Positions 1 to 10,185 of a DNA stretch of 64,000 nucleotides are shown in pieces. This DNA comes from Molanna angustata (Eukaryota > Arthropoda > Insecta > Trichoptera > Molannidae), in contig OY754981.1 of NCBI GenBank assembly GCA_963576475.1, positions 22,617,677 to 22,681,676 of the forward strand, written 5' to 3'. Numbering within the stretch: the first letter of the stretch is position 1; each line of letters begins with the position of its first letter. Position numbers and translations under genes: made by a program. The notes beneath the pieces were generated by a model. It saw only the letters and a program-made list of their open reading frames with translations. It was not told where the DNA came from and did no database searches.

Positions 1-100
1 ACTCCTCTAATACATTAGGATTAATTCTAAAGTTAGGATAAATTGTTGAACTATTTTCCCACTAAATAGAGTATGTAATAGAACGATATATTATTATGGT

Positions 101-440
101 CATAAGGAGAGAATGCAAGATATTGAAGCAAATTATAAGTGAAATGAAAGTGAATGCCTTGAGGTGGTTCGAACATACTGAAAGAATGAATAATAAACGA
201 CTGACCAAAAAAAATAACGTGCGTGTAAGAGATGGAGTAAATAGTAGGAAGCGCCCATGAAAGGGATGTCACGACCATGTGAATGATATTTTGAAAGAAG
301 AAAACACAAGAAGCTTGAACAATCGACGAGTATGCATGATACAATGCATGGATGTAAAGAAAGCCAGGAATGTGTGCAAAAATAGAGGAGTATGGCGCTC
401 GGTTCTCTCAAGGTGTAAGGATATGTATGTATGTAACTAT
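101..440 (+). pseudogene. LINE reverse-transcriptase C-terminal fragment
   Basis: A degraded reading frame encodes a stretch around ALRWFEHTERM, then after one in-frame stop (258-260) continues in the same frame through NDILKEENTRSLNNRR, CMDVKKARNVCKN and WRSVLS. This order (a WFGH-type motif, then a basic linker, then a 'D..A..VCKDR..WR' block) is typical of the extreme C-terminus of RT ORFs in insect non-LTR retrotransposons of the RTE/CR1 group. The catalytic RT core is absent. It is a 5'-truncated, inactive relic. The clade cannot be fixed from so short a piece. Confidence 0.6.
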
Positions 441-504
441 TTCCCCAGCGTGAATAGTATGAATACCTGTTCTAGGTCTCAGTGCTATGCGCTATTTGAT
501 TGTA

Positions 505-560
505 ATCAGTTTGATATTTTTTAATGCAATCAACGACATCATCATCATCAGTTTGATATT
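505..560 (+). mobile_element. 28-bp micro-insertion between 14-bp direct repeats
   Basis: The 14-mer atcagtttgatatt occurs at 505-518 and again at 547-560. The 28 bases between end in (CATCATC), the kind of 3' triplet tail seen on RTE-type LINEs elsewhere in this window. This is what an extremely 5'-truncated retrotransposition event with a target-site duplication looks like. Local slippage is the alternative. Confidence 0.45.
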
Positions 561-895
561 GTCTTTCCTCTTACTTATGGAACTTTTTTTACTACTTCTT
601 ATGTACATAGTTTTTTTACTTTTTTTTTAATTTTGCTTAACTAATGTAACTATTTTTGTTTCTTCTTTTTTACTTAGCTTTTGTAACCTAATTTTCTCTT
701 ATTTATGTAACCTTACCTACTAGTTTAACTTACGCGTGTGATTGAACTTGAGCTCATGTAATTTTATGTAAATCCTTAATTGGACGTCCAGCATACATAA
801 TAATAACCAGAATTGTTTTATTTTTATGAAAATTTTAAGCTGGATGTCTGTCGATGTACCCTTTTTTAATAAAAAAAATAAATAAATAAATAGAG
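561..895 (+). mobile_element. LINE 3' UTR and A-rich tail
   Basis: T-rich non-coding DNA ending near 840-892 with two 'ggatgtc/ggacgtc' blocks, a 'tgtacccttttttaataaa' block and an (AAAT)n tail. This resembles the 3' ends of CR1/Jockey-type LINEs in insects. No coding part remains. Confidence 0.5.
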
Positions 896-954
896 CAATC
901 GGTATATAAATATAAAGATTATAATATATTACAGAAGTACCTACGTTAAAATAA

Positions 955-1119
955 GGCAGCGATGGGAGGATCCAGTCAAAAAGTGTATTGCCCAGCTACT
1001 ACAGGTGGCAGATTGAAGGACCGTACCAGAGAACATAAGGATTTGGAGGCGAAGATAGATGAAGGATAAACCTCGATATGAGATGTAGAGAAATCGAAAA
1101 AAGAAGAAGAAATCAAAAT
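955..1119 (+). pseudogene. RTE-type LINE 3' end
   Basis: In broken frame it reads RWEDPVKKCIAQLLQVAD, a stop, then RTVPENIRIWRRR and MKDKPRYEM. This matches, word for word in places, the C-terminus of the RTE ORF at 54.3-56.1 kb of this window ([21 protein letters not shown]...). It ends in an (AAG)n tail, as RTE copies do. It is a 5'-truncated dead copy of the same or a sister family. Confidence 0.75.
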
Positions 1120-1139
1120 GCCTACAAGTATTTTAATTG

Positions 1140-1430
1140 AGATATAAGTGTACGGCCATTGTATTCACATGAATTTACTAATTGATTTTTGTAACCATAA
1201 AAATGTTTTCGATGTACGTTTTTTAGTATGGACTTTTTAAAATTACAAATAAGTACAATATTCAGCAGTCTTCAGCAAAAGAACAATTCCTGATTATATC
1301 TTCCTCCCCTCTTCCTTTCCTTATCCTTTACTTTTCCTATCATTGCTATGAATTGTTCTTATATGCTATCTTCTTTGTTTTTTTTACTTTTCGTCTGGTA
1401 TCTTTGTCTATTTTTGTAATGTGATTTACT
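1140..1430. other. Unassigned AT-rich DNA
   Basis: No recognisable coding, RNA or repeat structure. The minus-strand frame across 1359-1715 runs through a LINE tail and half of a hairpin element and is not a gene. Confidence 0.5.
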
Positions 1431-1576
1431 TATTGCCATAATAGGTACACACTGTTTTGTATATTTAACATTAACTCTGGTTGGCTGGAAGAAATTGCCA
1501 TAAGGCAATAAGCCCGCCAGTGTAATAATTATATGTACAGAAAGTAAATAAATAAATAAAAAATAAAAGTTTTTTT
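1430..1576 (+). mobile_element. LINE 3' UTR with (AAAT)n tail
   Basis: Contains 'ggctggaagaaattgccat', 'aggcaataagcccgccagtg' and an (AAAT)n tail. The same block appears on the minus strand at ~16.16 and ~18.79 kb and, diverged, on the plus strand at ~44.7 kb, each time just downstream of a LINE C-terminal coding remnant. It therefore marks the 3' UTR of one LINE lineage. Confidence 0.65.
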
Positions 1577-1598
1577 TTTGGCTGATATGAAAATACAA

Positions 1599-1781
1599 TG
1601 CCCCCAAGTCAAATTGAAAACGCTGTTCGTTATCGCCAAGCGCTAATTTTTTTTTGTATGGGATTTGACGTTTGTTATTTGTTATTGTAGAAAAAATTTC
1701 TACAACAAACGTCAAATCACATAGAAAAAAAAATTAGCGCTTGGCGATAACGAACAGCGTTTTCAATTTGACTTGGGGGCA
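1599..1781. mobile_element. 183-bp foldback (hairpin) element
   Basis: The left end (tgcccccaagtcaaattgaa) is the reverse complement of the right end (ttcaatttgacttgggggca), and the match continues through ~80 bp arms with few differences to a centre near 1690-1700. No ORF is present. It fits a MITE-like foldback element. No clear target-site duplication was seen. Confidence 0.8.
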
Positions 1782-1783
1782 AT

Positions 1784-2268
1784 ATGTATGGATGTAGAAA
1801 ACATCAGATGATGGGTATTATAAGTGGACTGTATGAAAATATAAAATCCATGGATGTAGAAAACATCAGGTGATGAGTACTAATGTTGTAGGATAAGTGG
1901 ACTGTATGAAAATATAAAATGTATGGATGTAGAAAACATCAGGTGATGGGTATTTATGTTGTAGGATAAGTGGACTGTATGAAAATAAAAAATGTATTAA
2001 TGGGTATTAATGTTGTAGGATAAGTGGACTGTATGAAAATAAAAAATGTATTAATGGGTATTAATGTTGTAGGATAAGTGGACTGTATGAAAATAAAAAA
2101 TGTATTAATGGGTATTAATGTTGTAGGATAAGTGGAATGTATGAAAATATATAATATATGGATGTAGAAAACATCAGGTGATGAGTATTAATATGAAAAT
2201 ATAAAATGTATGGATGTAGAAAACATCAGGTGATGGGTATTAATGTTGTAGGATAAGTGGACTGTATT
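1784..2268. repeat. Minisatellite, 73-bp unit and 54-bp derivative
   Basis: Tandem units built on 'gttgtaggataagtggactg' and 'gatgtagaaaacatcaggtg'. Flanking units are ~73 bp. The three central units are 54 bp and lack the 19-bp 'gatgtagaaaacatcagg' segment. The array abuts the foldback element at 1599-1781. Confidence 0.85.
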
Positions 2269-2289
2269 AAAAACGATCCCACCGATGCT

Positions 2290-2935
2290 GCCTATTTTAC
2301 TGGTTCACAATGATTATTTATTTTTTCTATGCACTGGTCGAAACATCCACACGCTTATTGTCACTTATTGTCACACAAACTTATTGCAACTACGTTTCAA
2401 AGTGACAGTTCCCAAAAACATCGGTAAGGGGACAATGGCAAGGAAGGGATACATGGAAATATACTTCTACAGTGAATTTGTCTTTACAAAATGATGGTAG
2501 ATTGATCAATACACATTTCTCAGATATATGAAATTTATTTGCTTTATTTATCTATTTAGCGATTGGCTGCATATATCACAACTACAACACATAGTTAAAA
2601 TATAAAATTTCCCATTCTAGGGTTTAACTAATGTTGCGCAGGGCTAAATTTCCTGCTTGTCAAATATGAATGCAGTAATATATTTGCTTTACTCTTATGT
2701 ACAAGTCTCCAATTTTAATTTAATGGCGGTGAACGCAGGTCTAAACACTCTTCGTTTGAACCAAAACAATAGTTCCTAGTATACTTCGGTGCGATAAGGT
2801 GGCCGAATGTAATCAGCAGTTAACCACGAGTTCAATTTAAACTTGCTCTTAGAACATAAACGTTTGTTTTGTCCACCATTCTTGGCACTATATTATTTTG
2901 AACAAATGTGTTTCTCAAAACTATGTATATTCACT
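2290..2935. other. Unassigned stretch
   Basis: Non-repetitive by eye and AT-rich. A 69-codon plus-strand frame (2285-2494) has no recognisable motif and was not called. Confidence 0.5.
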
Positions 2936-2939
2936 ACAA

Positions 2940-3245
2940 AGGGGTTGCCTGTTGCCAACATACCTATTTTTTCAATTTGATATTGCATTATTGCTACAAA
3001 ACGAACTATTTTGAATAAAAAAATAACTTAGATGGTTATTAATAAAGAAAAAAAAAAATCCGTATTTTTAATTATGCTCTGTATTTTATATTCTTGTAGA
3101 TAAATAATAAGCATACCCCTATTTTTGATATTCATCTTATATTTCTAAAAAAACTATGAGGCATGGAGCAATGTTTATTTTTTTTAAATTGTAGAAGACA
3201 AAATTATCGGGAAAAAATAAAAAATGTACCTCATTAATTACAATG
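2940..3245 (+). mobile_element. Single arm of the large foldback element
   Basis: Colinear with the left arm of the palindrome at 10186-10879: gttgccaac near the start, a 'tttcaatttgata' block, a 'gtattaataaagaaaa' block, 'ttcttgtagataaataat', 'gcataccccta', 'aaactatgaggc' and finally a 'gaagacaaaa' block. Only one arm is present, with diverged sequence. It is either a half-deleted foldback element or a fragment of its non-palindromic parent. Confidence 0.65.
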
Positions 3246-3249
3246 TAAA

Positions 3250-3935
3250 AATATCTCGAGTGATGGGAGTTTTAGGGTTGGCACGACCAAAACCAATTAA
3301 AATATTAGTAAATAATCTACTTCACAGTCTGAATAAAAAATAAAAAAACATCATAGTCAATGAAATATCTTGAACATAAGTAATATATTTTAGAAACTCT
3401 TTCTTTTACATTATGCGAATGCCCATAAGAATATTCACGAAATGCTCAATCTCGCATAAGGAAAATGAGAATTTCTCTGTCTATGAAAGTAGGAGTATGA
3501 AATACTTGGTAAGTTGATGTTACTAGGTACAAATGCCTTTAATACGAACCAGAATACGAATGTTCATATGAATGGCTAATATATTCACATTTTGACTTTC
3601 CAACTTTTCTCATTTGCCATTTGAGTCTGCGCTAACGTCTGCTTTATTTGCATTTCACTCGGATTATGAGAGTTTTAATACGATTTATCAGTGTACACTT
3701 TTTTTAAACGAGAAAGACATTTATCCGTGTGTACATTTTTTATACACGAACGACATTTTTTCAAATTTATTATTCTTCATTTATAAACATGACGACAATT
3801 CGATGGGAATCTAAATTGTACGGAACAGGCGTTCCTTTGATTGTGAATAAAAGGGTTTTACTATGGATGGTCTGGGACATCTGTAAGAAATAAAACCCTC
3901 TGGGCCCTAAAATAATGCAGTGGAATACTTCATCA
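3250..3935. other. Unassigned stretch
   Basis: AT-rich DNA. A 66-codon plus-strand frame (3614-3814) has no recognisable domain. Nothing else supportable. Confidence 0.5.
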
Positions 3936-3939
3936 TTTA

Positions 3940-4476
3940 ACTAAAGTGAAGAATAGCTTGTAAGCTAACTGTTGATGATAAGACTGTGGAACATGAAATG
4001 AGTTTCAAATATTTAGGAGTAGAGATCTGCAGCCATAACGACCTATACACTGCAGCCATAACGACCTAAGTCCGCGAACAAGTCAATAAAGCATCTGTCG
4101 TATCTGGATGTTTGAAAAGTATGATCTGGAAAAATAAACACATGCGTATTGACAGTAAGGTCAGAATATATAAGACATGCGTGCGACCGATCATGAAGTA
4201 AGCTGTGGAAACGCGAGCAGACACTGTACGAACCAAGGGGCTCTTAAGGACAACGGAGATGAAGGTCCTAAGGTCAATCACTGGTAAAACTCTCCGAGAT
4301 CGTGTTCGCAATGTTCAAAAAAGGAAAACGTAGCCAGGATGGACAGTGATAAGACATGCATATATAGCGGCGAATGAAATTCCTTCTGGCCGCTTCCTAC
4401 CCGGAAGACCATCCCAGGAGGCATAGTTTCTGAAGAACAGACCAACTAGGTCTACTAAACTAAGAAGAAGAAGACG
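3940..4476 (+). pseudogene. RTE-type LINE RT C-terminal half, broken
   Basis: In broken frames the region reads FKYLGVEICSHND, then EQVNKASVVSGCLKSMIWKN, KVRIYKTCVRPIMK, TEMKVLRSITGKTLRDRVRN and a late GRFLPGRPSQEA-like piece, and ends in an (AAG)n tail at ~4463-4475. 'YLG..I', 'K..IYKT.VRP' and 'E.KVLR.I.G.T..D..RN' are the post-catalytic landmarks of RTE-clade RT ORFs. Several stops and frame changes are present. A short segment, 'gcagccataacgaccta', is duplicated at ~4030 and ~4052. Confidence 0.75.
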
Positions 4477-4610
4477 TATAGCTTCTAAATTGCAACGAAG
4501 ATTAATGTTGACGTCGAGTGAGTATTTGCTTTAAGTTATTAAAGTATTCTGATTATGTTTAACACATATAATTAATCTTATTGTATATAATTATACAATG
4601 GCGAACGATA

Positions 4611-4835
4611 ATACCGATCGCCGTGGCACAGTTGGTAAGCCGCTTAGATTCTATGGGGGTGCCCTGGGTTCGTTCCCCAGTAGAGGAGAAATTTATTTAA
4701 ATTCATTTCTCCCACATATATTATATTCCTTCTCTGGACTGAAAAACTCGCTACTTTCGCGAGGTGCAAGGAAGTCACTGAAGTGTATACACATATCCAC
4801 CCGTACCGTAGTAAAAATTACATCTATCAAATAGG
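4611..4835 (+). mobile_element. tRNA-derived SINE, family C
   Basis: Begins with a tRNA-like head: an A-box-like 'gtggcacagttggtaagc' and a B box (gggttcgttcccc) in a T-arm closed by ctggg/cccag. A non-tRNA body follows. The head and body resemble the fuller copy at 38.73-39.0 kb. It would be transcribed by pol III from the internal promoter. The head is too degenerate to assign an anticodon, so it is not called a tRNA gene. Confidence 0.65.
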
Positions 4836-5110
4836 ACTATAGCATGCGTTATTTATATGAAGTGAAGAGCTTCTTGGCCAATGGCAATTTATTTAAATAA
4901 ACCAGAATTTCAGCGCAGAAAAGCTATTTTACTCAATTTTACCTCTGCTGGGAAACGAACCTACGACGTCAGCACAACAATCAATGAGTTGACACTATGT
5001 CACGGAATACTGACATTAATACACACAATTTCTGTTTTCACGATATTTAGTTGAAAATTTCATGCTTTTCTGACATTTCAAAATTACAGTTTTGTGTAAA
5101 ATTACAGTTT

Positions 5111-5311
5111 TGACTGCTGATCTGAAGGTCCTGGGTTCGATTCCCTGATGAGAAATTGTTTTCAATTCCGTTTTCAGTCTGGATCTATTTGCCGATTAAC
5201 ATCGTAAGTCTCAAGAATGTGGCAATTTGTTATTAGTTGCGTGTTAAATTAATATTTGACAAAGTACCTGTTAGTTGCCCGAGAAGTAATATAAAATAGA
5301 AAATAAATAAA
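5111..5311 (+). mobile_element. tRNA-derived SINE, family A (5'-truncated)
   Basis: Starts inside the anticodon arm (tgactgctgat), keeps the T-arm with B box (gggttcgattccct), and then the family body: 'ttttcagtctggatct', 'aacatcgtaagtctc', 'gaatgtggcaa', 'ttgttattagttgcgtgtta', 'ttagttgcccgagaag'. It ends in an A/T-rich tail. Compare the fuller copies at 31.0 kb (minus) and 40.76 kb (plus). Confidence 0.8.
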
Positions 5312-5765
5312 ATGAAATTCTTCATGTACCTTGGCAAAAATCTTGACCGTGTGTCACTGCCCATAGTAAATCTATATAGAAATCTGATTTCTGGTTTCTG
5401 GATGCAGTCACTAAATTCAAACTATCGGCAAACCAGTGAGGCTTTGAATGCATACATCCGATTCCGAACACCCCAAGAGAAATTCTCTCCAGCAATTTTA
5501 TACTTGTTTTTTAATGTTGGCTATAAGCAAACCTATTGCGGAAGGAAGTTTTATTTTATTTAGAGTTTCTGAAACCAAATTCTTCAGTCGACACTTTTCA
5601 TTAAATTTATATAGATTGTAGACATGTTTCAAATGAAATTGATCAGAATAAAACAATTTCAAATATCAATCGTAGTTCCCTCTGTCTCTCCCATTATAGA
5701 AACGGCGTGATGGTGCATATGTATCTATAAATCGATGTATGAATTGTAATTGTGAATTTATATAA
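5312..5765. other. Unassigned stretch with an 83-codon frame
   Basis: A plus-strand frame (5312-5563) begins in the A-rich SINE tail. Its product has no recognised domain. A fortuitous frame is most likely. Confidence 0.45.
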
Positions 5766-5938
5766 GTGGCGGTATAGCGGTTAGCGCACTGGGTTAGTAA
5801 TTCACTGGTCGCGAGTTCGAATCCTGCCACTTCTGATTTCGTTCACCTATAGCAAAAGCATTTATGATTAGTTTAGGGAATGTATGATGATGTATATGTA
5901 CCTGTTTATTGCAAGGACATATTTATTCTTTAAAAAAA
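5766..5938 (+). mobile_element. tRNA-Thr-derived SINE, family B
   Basis: A tRNA-like head with A box (tatagcggttagcgca), an anticodon loop TTAGTAA (anticodon AGT, Thr) and a B box (gagttcgaatcc) is followed by the family body: 'ttcacctatagca', 'gcatttatg', 'tttagggaatgta' and 'aaggacatattta'. It ends in an A-rich tail. The same body recurs at 12.8, 26.57 and 33.3 kb. The acceptor ends do not pair well, so this is a SINE and not a tRNA gene. Confidence 0.85.
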
Positions 5939-5944
5939 GTCCAA

Positions 5945-7450
5945 TGAATCTTTCTATTTAATCTAATCAAATCTCTTCATTTAGCCTATCGATATTAGTT
6001 TTTTTTCTATATTTTATTTCATTTTATTTAGTACAAACAGTCATATCTACAATGTATAAGTACAAACGAGTTATCAGCATATGGACCAGTGAAGACTCTC
6101 GATATTACCAATTTTTAATTATTTTCAAATTTAAATAATAAAAAAGAAATCAATTATTGAATTAATAAACATATAATAATAACATTTAATAAATAAACAA
6201 ATAAATTAAATAATAAAAAAAAAAATAACAAACATAAAAAATATGAGGCCTGGCCTAGTGAGGTGGTACAAGCCAACCTAATTTTATATTAAAAGTTAAA
6301 AGCTTAAAAAGCTTAGTTAAAATAATGTAATTTTTGGTATTTGTAATTAAATAATGGAAAGCCTCCATATATTTGTACAAATTTTTACATTTTGTAAAAC
6401 CTGTTATTGATCCGGCCTATTTAAAAGTAAAATATTGCATTGATAACATGATGTCTGTATTATATACGACAATATTGATACTAAATTATAATTTATGAAA
6501 CGACTTTTGTACGTAATATGGAAACGGATGACACTTTAAAATATATTTAAAAGAAATCGATATTTGATTATGTGAATAAAATTTTATGAATATGAATAAA
6601 TGACATCTATGATGCATTCCCTGAACCAAGATATAATATGTTTATTACTTTGGTTCGTTCCCGGGGTGGTAATGGGTTGTGCATTGACAAATCGTAAAAC
6701 CCTCGCGGCAGTTGTTGAAGACAAAACATTTTATTTCCTGTACATTCAGTATGGCGTGACTGGTAAGAAATGGATGGATGGTAGTAGCTGTGATACAATG
6801 TTATTAGAGTCCATTATTATCCTGTGCAATTTCCTGAGGAGCGGACCACAGCGCCACCATTCGGCCGGAAACATGACTCAAGACAAACGTTTATATCTTT
6901 TACCGACAGAGGGTGTCATGTGCACCGTAATGTAATTATTATTTGATACTTATCTGCTAAGGCGGGTTATTAATCATAGCCGTGCAAAATAGTAAAGTTT
7001 TGCTTCCATAAAGGGTTGAGTGAATTAACATTTGCAAGCTGGTTTTGCAGTTAGTTTTAAAGGATATGATTGAATTATGTATACCTATCTAATCTCTCCG
7101 TTTCGTAGTTAATATATAACATAACTGAACACGTGGCAATATTATTTTCTTATAGAGTTTGACGAGTCTAATAGAAAAGCATTCTAGAAATGAAATTTTT
7201 TAAAAATAATGGGGTTTGAAAGAATTTCATTGTTAAAAAACCAGAAACTTTAAGTTTAAATAATTTTCAGAGACGTTGGTTGGAATTCTCTGATATGGCC
7301 TGAAGATAAAGATCTGATCCATATGACACATGTAGATCCATATGACACGTGCATTGGATCATTTGATAACACATGTAATTTTTTTGAGATAACAGAATCC
7401 AGAGGGTTCCACGATCTAATTTTCTGCTTGTATTTATTTTTCATACTCAT
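5945..7450. other. Mostly unassigned DNA, possible LINE 3' UTR
   Basis: 5940-6400 is A/T-rich with an 'ggcctggcctagtgaggtgg' block reminiscent of the 'tttgcctagtgaggtaat' block in the LINE 3' UTR at 15.6 kb, so a decayed LINE 3' UTR is likely. A 111-codon plus-strand frame (6600-6935) is less AT-rich than its surroundings but shows no known domain. 7310-7365 has a short direct repeat of 'atccatatgacac'. Confidence 0.4.
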
Positions 7451-7453
7451 GTT

Positions 7454-7969
7454 TTACGAAACGACCGGATACCTTTGTTGGAGCAAATGGACTGAATGAA
7501 GTGGTTTAAAATCGGGAATGAGTCTAGGTATAAGGAGTTTAGCCTGTTCGGTCTGTCTAGTTGGTCTAGATGTTTGCGTAGAGTCAAGTTTGTCTATGTT
7601 TTTACATATGTACGTACAAGCATTCTTTGTGTATAATTGTGATATGTTTAGTATATTAAAATCATTAAATAATGCGTCGGATGGAGTGCGGATTGGTACC
7701 TTGTAGATTATTTTTAATACGGATTTTTGTAGTTTTATCAAAGGGTCTATTGTAACATGATAAGCGCATCCCCATGCTATAATTGCATATTCTAATATAG
7801 ACTGATACAAAGAGAAACACATTATTTTAATGACGGGTAAAGGTAGGAAGTTCCTTACAGTACGGAAGATGAAATTAATTTTTTTAAGTTTGGAAGCAAT
7901 GAGTGAGATGTGATGGTTCCATTTTAAGCATTGGTCAATTTGTACACCTAGGTATTTTGTGAATAATTG
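7454..7969 (-). pseudogene. CR1/Jockey-type LINE RT C-terminal fragment
   Basis: An open minus-strand frame of ~172 codons reads KYLGVQIDQCLKWNHHI, ASKLKKINFIFRTVRNFLP, then SLYQSILEYAIIAWGCA, LIKLQKSVLKIIYK and a C-terminal tail to a stop at 7454. 'YLGV.ID..LKWN.HI' followed by 'LYQSILEY.IIAWG' is the thumb region just after the RT catalytic core of Jockey/CR1/I-group LINEs. The frame meets a stop upstream of 7969, so the catalytic domain is missing. It is a truncated copy and no longer functional. Confidence 0.8.
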
Positions 7970-8009
7970 TTTTTTTTTATTGTGTTACAAGAACAATCCG
8001 CGGTAAGGG

Positions 8010-8170
8010 TACTACTAAGGGTATATAAGGTTAGATCAGATTATGCTAAGTCAAGTTCGAAGGATTCTGTTAGGTCTGATCACATTGCGTAAAGTTAAGT
8101 TAGGTTATGTAAGGTATGGCTAGGTTGGGTTCGATTATAGTAGTTTTTATTAGGTTAGATTAAATTCAGT
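8010..8170 (+). repeat. Degenerate GGTTA/TTAGG-like tract
   Basis: Many 'taggtta', 'gttaggt' and 'ttaggtt' words are scattered over ~160 bp. They resemble the insect telomere pentamer TTAGG but are not in register. It could be a decayed interstitial telomere-like tract or the common GGTTA-rich simple DNA of insects. Confidence 0.35.
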
Positions 8171-8174
8171 ATTA

Positions 8175-8870
8175 GAAACAATGACAGGGCTTTTTCATTG
8201 AATTTAATTTCAAATAATGACGTCATTTTATGATTAAATAAATGATGAAGAAGTAAGTACTACACTTTGAAGGCTGTCATCTCCGAAAGTCACCACTACT
8301 CAGGATTGATATTATACAATCGTTGTTTGCCCTGCTGTAGTACCCTTTTGCAGAAAAAAAATCAGCAGCATTTTTACCATGACGTAAATTTGGTTGTCGC
8401 TGACTCTTTATCCATAAGTTTTATCTTCCTTAATATTACGCTACAAATTCTTCCGAGATTTGTCAAAAACTTTCATTATTTCCCCTCCATTTTAAAGTAG
8501 GTACCAAAATACTTTCTGTATGTAGGTAGGTATAAAGTATGAATGCATTGCGTGTGTCTATAAAGTTTATGCGTTGGGTGGTGCAATCAATAAGTAATAT
8601 CTTACGCTTTCAGGGGTAAATATTTACCCCAAGTTCATTATTATTTATGGAAACATATTATTTCGTGGTTGGTGTTTGGGGGAACGCAACTGAATATCCC
8701 TGGGGACCTCAGATACACATGACTAAGCTTCTCTTTTGGAATTTAAATGGCTGAATTACAACGGACAGTTTCTAATCTCACAATTGAATCGGTTTTAATG
8801 ACATCTGAGATTTTCTCCTTCTTCGGGAATCAGAGTCTATTCTGATAGCGGATATCGCAAATGTTTTATT
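8175..8870. other. Unassigned stretch
   Basis: No motif recognised. A 77-codon plus-strand frame (8267-8500) has no known domain. Confidence 0.5.
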
Positions 8871-8877
8871 GAGACAC

Positions 8878-8953
8878 ATGACCGCGTCATTTCACAAATC
8901 CGCCTCTATTGGTGGCTGTGCCTTATTAAAAAAAAAAAAAATGACCGCGTCAT
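8878..8953 (+). mobile_element. 50-bp retroposed insert with 13-bp TSD and poly(A)
   Basis: The 13-mer atgaccgcgtcat stands at 8878-8890 and, exact, at 8941-8953. The 50 bases between (8891-8940) end in 13 A residues. A perfect target-site duplication plus a 3' poly(A) is the signature of LINE-mediated retroposition. The source RNA of the 37-base body was not recognised. Confidence 0.75.
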
Positions 8954-9152
8954 CTTTTAAGTTGGTAGGTATAAAACAGGAAATCAATAGATATATAAGT
9001 ATGAAACGTTTTTCTTCTTTATTATTATTGAAGTTATAATTCAACAAATTTGCAGCATATTATTAACATCGATTTCATACTCTTGAAGACCATCAAACAT
9101 TTTTATATGTACATAGTTATTAAGGTTAAAATCTCAAAAATTAATAAAATGG

Positions 9153-9507
9153 AAGCATTCGAGATGTAGCTACACATGAGGTTGAAAAGGTCTCCAACGA
9201 AAGAGTTCTAAATACGATGGAGAAAGGAAGAGAGTTGTTGGCTACTGTCAAGAGACTCAAAGCCGCATATTTTGGCCACATATTCCGAGGTGATAGATAT
9301 GCCCTTCTACAACTTATAGTGGAGGGAACGATAGAGGGAAGACGGAGTATGGGTCGTAAAAGAATATCGTGGCTTAAAAATCTCTGGCAGTGGTTCGGGA
9401 TTCTGGATGCTGCGTCATTGATAAGGCTGGAGCAGGATCGAGATGAGTTTGGTGTAATGGTCCCCAACCCCTGCTTGGAGCGGCACAAGAAGAAGAAGAA
9501 GAAGAAT
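9153..9507 (+). pseudogene. RTE-like LINE RT C-terminus
   Basis: The frame reads SIRDVATHEVEKVSNERVL, KGRELLATVKRLKAAYFGHI, RGDRYALLQLIVEGTIEGR, SMGRKRISWLKNL and WQWFGILDAASL, and ends in VMVPNP followed by an (AAG)n tail at 9488-9507. This 'R.ELL.T.K.RK..Y.GH...G..Y..L.LI.EG.I.G....GR...SWL.NL..W' order is a standard insect LINE C-terminus. Only ~110 codons remain and no RT catalytic residues are included. It is a 5'-truncated copy with few disabling changes. Confidence 0.8.
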
Positions 9508-9513
9508 ATTTAG

Positions 9514-10185
9514 CGTGTAATTTAACGATGATGCAATAACGTCCTATTTTTTAGGGAGTTTAATAATCCATGTCGTATGGCAAAGAGAATATTCAAATGC
9601 TCCAACCATACAGCTATGAAACAAAAAGATTTTGGAGTCGAAATTGAAACAACAGAATCGTGGTCACAGTTGGAGTTCTAAAAATCCACCAAATTTGCTA
9701 TTTTACATATCTTCTTTAACTACTCAAATGTGTTAAGATGTGTCAACAAAAAATATTTAATTCGAGTTTGCGAATCGAGTAGGTTCTAATGTAAAAGAAA
9801 TTCGATCGGGGCCGGACCTCGAACCGATGTCATATATCAAAGTTATAGTCGAAGTCGAAGTAAATGGTAAATGGTTTTCTGTTGGCCATTATTCAATATA
9901 ATTGCTGTCCTTTAAATACAATATTCCTTCACTTCATTTGTATTTTTATCATATCTACATACATATTTACCTTAATGTCTTTCGGGTATTTTATTTTTCT
10001 TGGAATTGCCCCTTCCTTTTCTATTATTGTTATCCTCTTTTTGAATCTATATATATAGATGCTCTTCATCACTATTGTTCACCATTCTGACGATGCTCAG
10101 CATAGAGCGATACCGGTGAAGGGGAGTCGCGTTTGCGAAAAATTTAAATAGAACTTAAAATAATTTTTTTTTTTAATAATTCTAG
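9514..10185. other. Unassigned stretch
   Basis: AT-rich DNA. Overlapping T-rich frames at 9864-10090 are compositional. 10082-10140 is locally less AT-rich but not recognised. Confidence 0.5.

Noticed and set aside
1359..1715. 118-codon minus-strand frame
   Set aside because: It runs across a LINE 3' UTR and half of the foldback element.
1784..2268. Possible CRISPR-like array
   Set aside because: Units are contiguous tandem repeats without unique spacers, in a eukaryotic sequence.
6600..6935. 111-codon frame with a hydrophobic N-terminus
   Set aside because: The opposite strand is open too and no motif is recognisable, so it is listed only within an unassigned stretch.
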